Below, piece by piece: positions 5,521 to 8,800 of a stretch of DNA of 8,800 nucleotides. Positions within the stretch are counted from its first letter, which is position 1. Each line of letters starts with the position of its first letter. The notes under the pieces are model-generated. The model saw nothing but the letters and a program-made list of their open reading frames with translations, had not been told where the DNA came from and made no database searches. A program made the position numbers and the translations under genes. Source of the stretch: Thermodesulfobacteriota bacterium (lineage in GTDB: Bacteria; Desulfobacterota; BSN033; UBA1163); contig JASEIE010000081.1 of the NCBI GenBank assembly GCA_030024065.1, positions 1-8,800 on the forward strand, given 5' to 3'.

Positions 5521-6600
5521 TCAGCGACGCCTCCTCCTTCTCTCCAGAAGATCCATGAAGGCCTCCAGGCGCGTCTCCACGCCACCGAATGCGGTATGTT
5601 CATCAATGACCAGGGTAAGGATGGGAATATCCAGGTCTCTCTGGACCTTGGTCAGGATCGTCTGGGCCACCAGTTCAGGCATGCAGGTGAAGGGGAAGAT
5701 ATGGATCACTCCATCGACACCGTTCTTCGCATAGTAGACCGTCTTCCCTACCGATTCGATGCTCTCGCCACCCGAATGGAATCGGAGGTACGGGCGAGCA
5801 TGTCTCGACGAAAATTTAAACTGGTTTCTCCGGAAGGGTTTAAAACGGAAACGGTCATTGGCGTAGTCGCTCAACCAGACGGACTTAATAACCTCAATCC
5901 CCCTCCGGGCCAACCATCGATCGATTTCCATGTTGGCCGATGGATCCAAAACGGTGAAGAGCTCCCCAACTATGGCCACCCGGAGAGGAGTGACCCCATT
6001 TTTCCTTTTCATCCTTCGGAACCAAAAAGAGATGATCGAAACCGATTTGAGGAGTTGGGGCAAGGAAAGACTATTTTCGATCAGGGAAAGAGCCTTCTCC
6101 AAGATCCGATCCGCATCCCCGGAAACCAATTCGTATGGTTTGATGTGGAAATATTTTTTTAGCGCCCAATCCAAAAAGGATAACCGGATCAGAATGGAGA
6201 AGAAGATCTTGTATAGGCTTAATCTCGATCGTGAACCAGAGATTCTCTGCATCAGGTCAAGCATGTCCCTGAGCGCATCAGGATTATTGGCGCTTCCCAT
6301 GACGAATTGATAACCCAGATCCTTCAAAATCTGCTCCTGGATGACATCGTAATAGCCGAAGCGGCAGGGACCCCATCCCCCGATCATAAAAATAGTGTCG
6401 GCTCCTAATTCAAGGGCCTCCATCATGCTTCCGAGCGTGATCTTAAATGGAAAACAGGCAAATTCAGGGGCATGCTTGGTCCCGAGATCGAGCGTCCTTT
6501 TCGTCGGTTTGGGTGGGTAGATGATTTCCACTCCCGCCTTTTTGAGGACGGGGCCGTAGGCCCTGTGAATCATTCCCAGGTAAGGAGCCGTCATTTTCAT
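5521..6600 (-). CDS. COG3581-type protein related to 2-hydroxyacyl-CoA dehydratase (359 aa)
   Basis: The family is often annotated 'CoA protein activase' or 2-hydroxyglutaryl-CoA dehydratase-related; its biochemistry is poorly known. Diagnostic stretches are YPPKPTKRTLDLGTKHAPEF, ACFPFKITLGSMMEALELGA and GGWGPCRFGYY. Later come the second-domain start LRVAIVGELFTVLDPSANME and the C-terminal FPFTCMPE plus VIDEHTAFGGVETRLEAF. Cys49, Cys79 and Cys306 sit in conserved contexts and are candidate Fe-S cluster ligands, by analogy with the cluster-binding dehydratases. A middle part (about 125-200) is hydrophobic and more variable. The ATG at 6598-6600 overlaps the previous stop (ATGA) and has AGGA about ten bases ahead. 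It probably forms a complex with the two upstream paralogues. No ASKHA ATPase domain is present in it. Confidence 0.8.
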   Translation of the reverse strand: MKMTAPYLGMIHRAYGPVLKKAGVEIIYPPKPTKRTLDLGTKHAPEFACFPFKITLGSMMEALELGADTIFMIGGWGPCRFGYYDVIQEQILKDLGYQFVMGSANNPDALRDMLDLMQRISGSRSRLSLYKIFFSILIRLSFLDWALKKYFHIKPYELVSGDADRILEKALSLIENSLSLPQLLKSVSIISFWFRRMKRKNGVTPLRVAIVGELFTVLDPSANMEIDRWLARRGIEVIKSVWLSDYANDRFRFKPFRRNQFKFSSRHARPYLRFHSGGESIESVGKTVYYAKNGVDGVIHIFPFTCMPELVAQTILTKVQRDLDIPILTLVIDEHTAFGGVETRLEAFMDLLERRRRRR

Positions 6601-7571
6601 TTTCGATTCTTCCTGCGGACGATCATTTCCAGAAAAGCATCGATCCTTGTTGAAAACCCAACAGTTGAAAGGGGTTCATCGAAGACCAGAGAGAGGATGG
6701 GAATCCGATCTTTGACGTAGTGCTGAATCAACTCGAAATTAAAGGAATCCTGACCGCATCCAAAAGAGGCGAGGTTGATGATGCCTCCCACCGTTTCGTC
6801 CTGAGCGAAATGGATCGCTGCTCCAACCATCTCTTTTCCATAAGACCAGTAGATTCTCTTTCGAAGTCTCCCCACCTCTCTCTCGATCACCTGTTCGCTC
6901 AGGACTTCGGTCGTGAGGAGTTGATATCCCTTCCCTTCCACCTGTTCTACAATAGACCTTCTGAGAAAAGAATCGTGTAGATAATAGGGCCTGCCGATGA
7001 TTCCCAACTTCATTCTTCCGTCTTTTCTCGCCATCTCCGGTCTATCTGGAGATCGGCTTAAATCAACGGCCTCTTCAAAGGAGAAGCCTTTCTGAAGAAG
7101 CCCCCGGAAGCGACTCTGCCTTTCCATTCCCATTGAATAAGCCCGTTCCACATGCTCCCTGTTCTTTATGAATCTCTCTCCCACTTTTAGGTAGAAAACT
7201 TTTTCTGCCTCCATGCCCTGAGCCTTGCTGTGAATAGGCAAGTCGATCAGGGGAGGAAGAGAGTCGATGGCACAGAGGACCATATCCGGAAGACCGATCA
7301 GCTTCGGACACATATAGGCATCGGCTTCGACGCTGATATAACGGGGCGCAAAAAGGAAATCCACTTCTTTTCTGATCGATGCGATGTGACCGAAATAGAT
7401 TTTGACCGGGAGACAGAGATCTCCCGGCAGGAGATGGGATCCCTGTCTGATCGTCTCCTCGGTGGTCGGCCGGGAGACCATCACCTCCATCCCTAAAGCC
7501 TGAAAGAATGTCTCCCAGAGGGGGAAGTAACGATAGAAGAGAAGTCCTCTCGGTATTCCGATCTTTGTCAC
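6597..7571 (-). CDS. DUF2229/COG3580-type CoA-dehydratase-related protein, second copy (324 aa)
   Basis: The N-terminus KIGIPRGLLFYRYFPLWETF, then GMEVMVSRPT, DLCLPVKIYFGH (51-62), YMCPKLIGLPD (86-96) and ASFGCGQDSF (268-277) mark the DUF2229/COG3580 group. Candidate metal ligands are Cys53, Cys88 and Cys272. The tail LVFDEPLSTVGFSTRIDAFLE matches the C-terminal signature of both neighbours, except that the histidine after Asp-Glu is proline here. It starts with GTG at 7569-7571, four bases inside the upstream gene (GTGA), behind a strong GGAGG at five bases. Length and domain order match the upstream paralogue, so this is a tandem duplication that has diverged strongly. Family knowledge suggests low-potential electron transfer to an acyl-CoA-like substrate, but no reaction has been shown for this group to my knowledge. 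Confidence 0.82.
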   Translation of the reverse strand: MTKIGIPRGLLFYRYFPLWETFFQALGMEVMVSRPTTEETIRQGSHLLPGDLCLPVKIYFGHIASIRKEVDFLFAPRYISVEADAYMCPKLIGLPDMVLCAIDSLPPLIDLPIHSKAQGMEAEKVFYLKVGERFIKNREHVERAYSMGMERQSRFRGLLQKGFSFEEAVDLSRSPDRPEMARKDGRMKLGIIGRPYYLHDSFLRRSIVEQVEGKGYQLLTTEVLSEQVIEREVGRLRKRIYWSYGKEMVGAAIHFAQDETVGGIINLASFGCGQDSFNFELIQHYVKDRIPILSLVFDEPLSTVGFSTRIDAFLEMIVRRKNRK

Positions 7572-8539
7572 TCCGTCCTCCGATTGGCCTTTCTTCGCTC
7601 CACGGTTTCGAGGAAGGCTTCTACACGGGTGAGGATCCCTGCAGGACCTGTGTGCTCGTCAAACATCAGACAGAGGTAAAGAACCTCCCCCTCCTCATTG
7701 GCCTTGTGTCTAACCAGAGGTTCGATCATGGAGTCAACGCCACAAGAAAAACAGGTAAGATAGATCAGGCCATCCACCTCTTTTGTTCGAAGGTAGTGCA
7801 GAGAGGCCCCCAAAATCTCCCTGCCGGAGGACCAATAGATATCTTTTCTCATTTGCTGAATCTCGGAATCGATATCCTTCGGGGTTACCCTCTCCTGGGT
7901 ATGGATGGCTACACGAGCTTCCTCAAGGACGTTGAGGAGGTTGAAATTGAAGTAGGGATCGTAGAGGCAGTAGGGATGTCCAACGAGGGCAATCTTTTTC
8001 CTCGGAGAAAGAGTCTCTCTTTCCAGTTTTGCAAAAAGCTCAGGCACCTTCTCTCCCCTCTGCATCCTCACTTGAAAGGCCTGATAATTCATCTTCCCTT
8101 TTCGATAGGCCTCTTTAATCTCCTCCGAACGCTTCCCCAGTTCAGCAGCCATCCTGAAGAGGGATTGGTAAAGTCGGGAATCGCGATATCGTTCATCCAC
8201 ATAGGGGGCTAAGAGGGCCGGCATCTTCGGAATAGAATATTTGAGCATCTCCGGAAGCCCTGCCATTCTGGGACAGCAGCAGGTCTTGGGCTCAACACTG
8301 ACAAGACGGGGAATGAACAGGAAATCGACCTGGTCTTTTATATTGAGGGTGTGGGAATAGGCCATCTTGATGGGGAGGCAGGTATCGTCATCGGCAAATT
8401 TAAACCCCTCTTCAACGAGACTGCGATGGCTTGGCCTTGAGATGATGACTTCGAATCCCAGTTCTTCGAAGAGTATTTTCCATAAAGGAAAATATCGGTA
8501 ATAGTATAAAGTCCGCGGGATCCCAATCCGGATGGTCAT
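7568..8539 (-). CDS. DUF2229/COG3580-type CoA-dehydratase-related protein, first copy (323 aa)
   Basis: First gene of the operon. IRIGIPRTLYYYRYFPLWKI at the N-terminus, FEVIISRPS, DTCLPIKMAYSH (52-63), KTCCCPRMAGLPE (86-98), LTCFSCGVDS (261-270) and LMFDEHTGPAGILTRVEAFL near the end define the same family as the next gene. Cysteines are richer than in the paralogue: Cys54, the Cys87-89 triplet, Cys263 and Cys266. Cys54, one of the triplet and Cys266 align with Cys53, Cys88 and Cys272 of the next protein; the extra ones suggest this subunit holds a larger or additional cluster (inference). The ATG at 8537-8539 follows AGAGG at a good distance. The stop overlaps the GTG of the next gene. In some bacteria related modules are fused with an ATP-binding activator, but no such domain is here or upstream in the remaining 261 bases. 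Confidence 0.82.
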   Translation of the reverse strand: MTIRIGIPRTLYYYRYFPLWKILFEELGFEVIISRPSHRSLVEEGFKFADDDTCLPIKMAYSHTLNIKDQVDFLFIPRLVSVEPKTCCCPRMAGLPEMLKYSIPKMPALLAPYVDERYRDSRLYQSLFRMAAELGKRSEEIKEAYRKGKMNYQAFQVRMQRGEKVPELFAKLERETLSPRKKIALVGHPYCLYDPYFNFNLLNVLEEARVAIHTQERVTPKDIDSEIQQMRKDIYWSSGREILGASLHYLRTKEVDGLIYLTCFSCGVDSMIEPLVRHKANEEGEVLYLCLMFDEHTGPAGILTRVEAFLETVERRKANRRTE

Positions 8540-8584
8540 CCGATCCTCTTTTTCTCTCCCGTAATATTCATGACCATTTAAGTC

Positions 8585-8613
8585 ATTAGCTATCTGCAGG
8601 CTACATTGGGCAA
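8585..8613 (-). promoter_or_regulatory. Weak candidate promoter for the six-gene operon
   Basis: On the minus strand TTGCCC (8608-8613) and GCTAAT (8585-8590) are 17 bases apart. Both hexamers are partial matches to the sigma-70 consensus. Transcription would start near 8578 and give a leader of about 40 bases before the ATG at 8539. It is the best-placed candidate in the gap but weak. Confidence 0.25.
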
Positions 8614-8683
8614 ATGATTAAAACCATAATAATTCCCCCTCCCCCCTTGATGGGCATAAGCGCCAACTTAATTAATCTGAAGC

Positions 8684-8800
8684 CCCGGAGGTCCATGCAT
8701 GACAATAGCCCAGCGATTCATCGCTGGGAGAACCCGGCAAACGGAACGGCCAGTGCCGTAGGCACTGTTGAATCCGGTGCCGGCCGCGGTAGTTCAGCCG
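8684..8800. repeat. Interspersed repeat with two hairpins, running off the window end
   Basis: Two perfect stem-loops stand close together: CCCAGCGA-TTCA-TCGCTGGG (8709-8728) and CAGTGCC-GTA-GGCACTG (8751-8767). The segment is GC-rich, unlike the AT-rich promoter gap beside it, and the phrase ATAGCCCAGCGATTCATCGC is one I recognise as a recurring non-coding REP-like motif in many environmental bacterial genomes. No open reading frame with a start and ribosome binding site is seen. The boundary near 8684 is approximate. The rest of the 8540-8683 gap holds only the candidate promoter and a C-rich tract at 8636-8647. Confidence 0.55.

Noticed and set aside
5520..5606. Upstream start giving a 337-residue acyltransferase
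   Set aside because: It would overlap the previous gene by 86 bases, while the ATG at 5517-5519 has a strong ribosome binding site and one-base spacing.
5488..6162. A 224-codon open frame on the plus strand
   Set aside because: It lies antisense to the COG3581-type gene, has no family-like motifs, and the opposite-strand frame is clearly the real gene.
7508..8212. A 234-codon open frame on the plus strand
   Set aside because: It is antisense to the well-supported DUF2229-type gene and spans its junction with the next gene; its composition is that of a reverse-frame shadow.
8701..8800. Resemblance of some words to cobalamin or molybdenum cofactor riboswitches
   Set aside because: The words are scattered, the conserved cores and pairing are not present in order, and the segment is better explained as a repeat with two simple hairpins.
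1..8800. CRISPR array, tRNA, rRNA or intact insertion sequence
   Set aside because: No regularly spaced direct repeats, no cloverleaf with a T-arm signature and no transposase motif were found on either strand.

Overview
The window looks like a stretch of an anaerobic bacterial chromosome of middling GC content. Three genes related to the 2-hydroxyacyl-CoA dehydratase ('CoA protein activase') superfamily, a cobalamin-binding radical SAM enzyme and Lys/Glu-rich proteins fit a Desulfobacterota-like (former Deltaproteobacteria) or similar subsurface anaerobe. That placement is inferred from gene content only; no marker gene is present. All supported genes lie on the minus strand, so transcription runs from high to low coordinates.

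Right part (about 8620 to 2416): an apparent operon. Reading along the minus strand, it starts with a weak candidate promoter near 8600. Next come two tandem paralogues of the DUF2229/COG3580 type (7568-8539 and 6597-7571) and a COG3581-type protein (5521-6600), joined by 4-base start/stop overlaps. A lysophospholipid acyltransferase of the LpxL/HtrB fold (4593-5519) follows after a single base. After a 260-base gap full of palindromic repeats come an SRPBCC-fold protein (3823-4332) and a B12-binding radical SAM protein (2549-3826), again with a 4-base overlap. A hairpin at 2417-2449 closes the unit. The mix of low-potential Fe-S reductase-like proteins, a membrane acyltransferase, a START-like lipid-pocket protein and a B12/SAM radical enzyme suggests, as inference, a lipid or acyl-chain modification pathway under anoxia. 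The ATP-dependent activator (HgdC/ASKHA type) normally needed by dehydratases of this superfamily is not in the window.

Middle (1700-2257): an unassigned 185-residue protein made of two copies of one roughly 70-residue domain, with a strong ribosome binding site and a palindrome overlapping a possible promoter.

Left part (1-1700): an accessory and decaying region. It holds a HicB-type antitoxin whose HicA toxin partner is frameshifted, apparently by loss of one copy of a 5-base tandem repeat. It also has a small conserved-looking protein and a chimeric pseudogene. The pseudogene joins the middle of a polar amino acid ABC transporter substrate-binding protein to the C-terminal half of the matching ATPase. 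Interspersed palindromes occur at 1643-1661, 4411-4586 and 8684-8800. No tRNA, rRNA, CRISPR array, intact transposase or prophage gene is visible.
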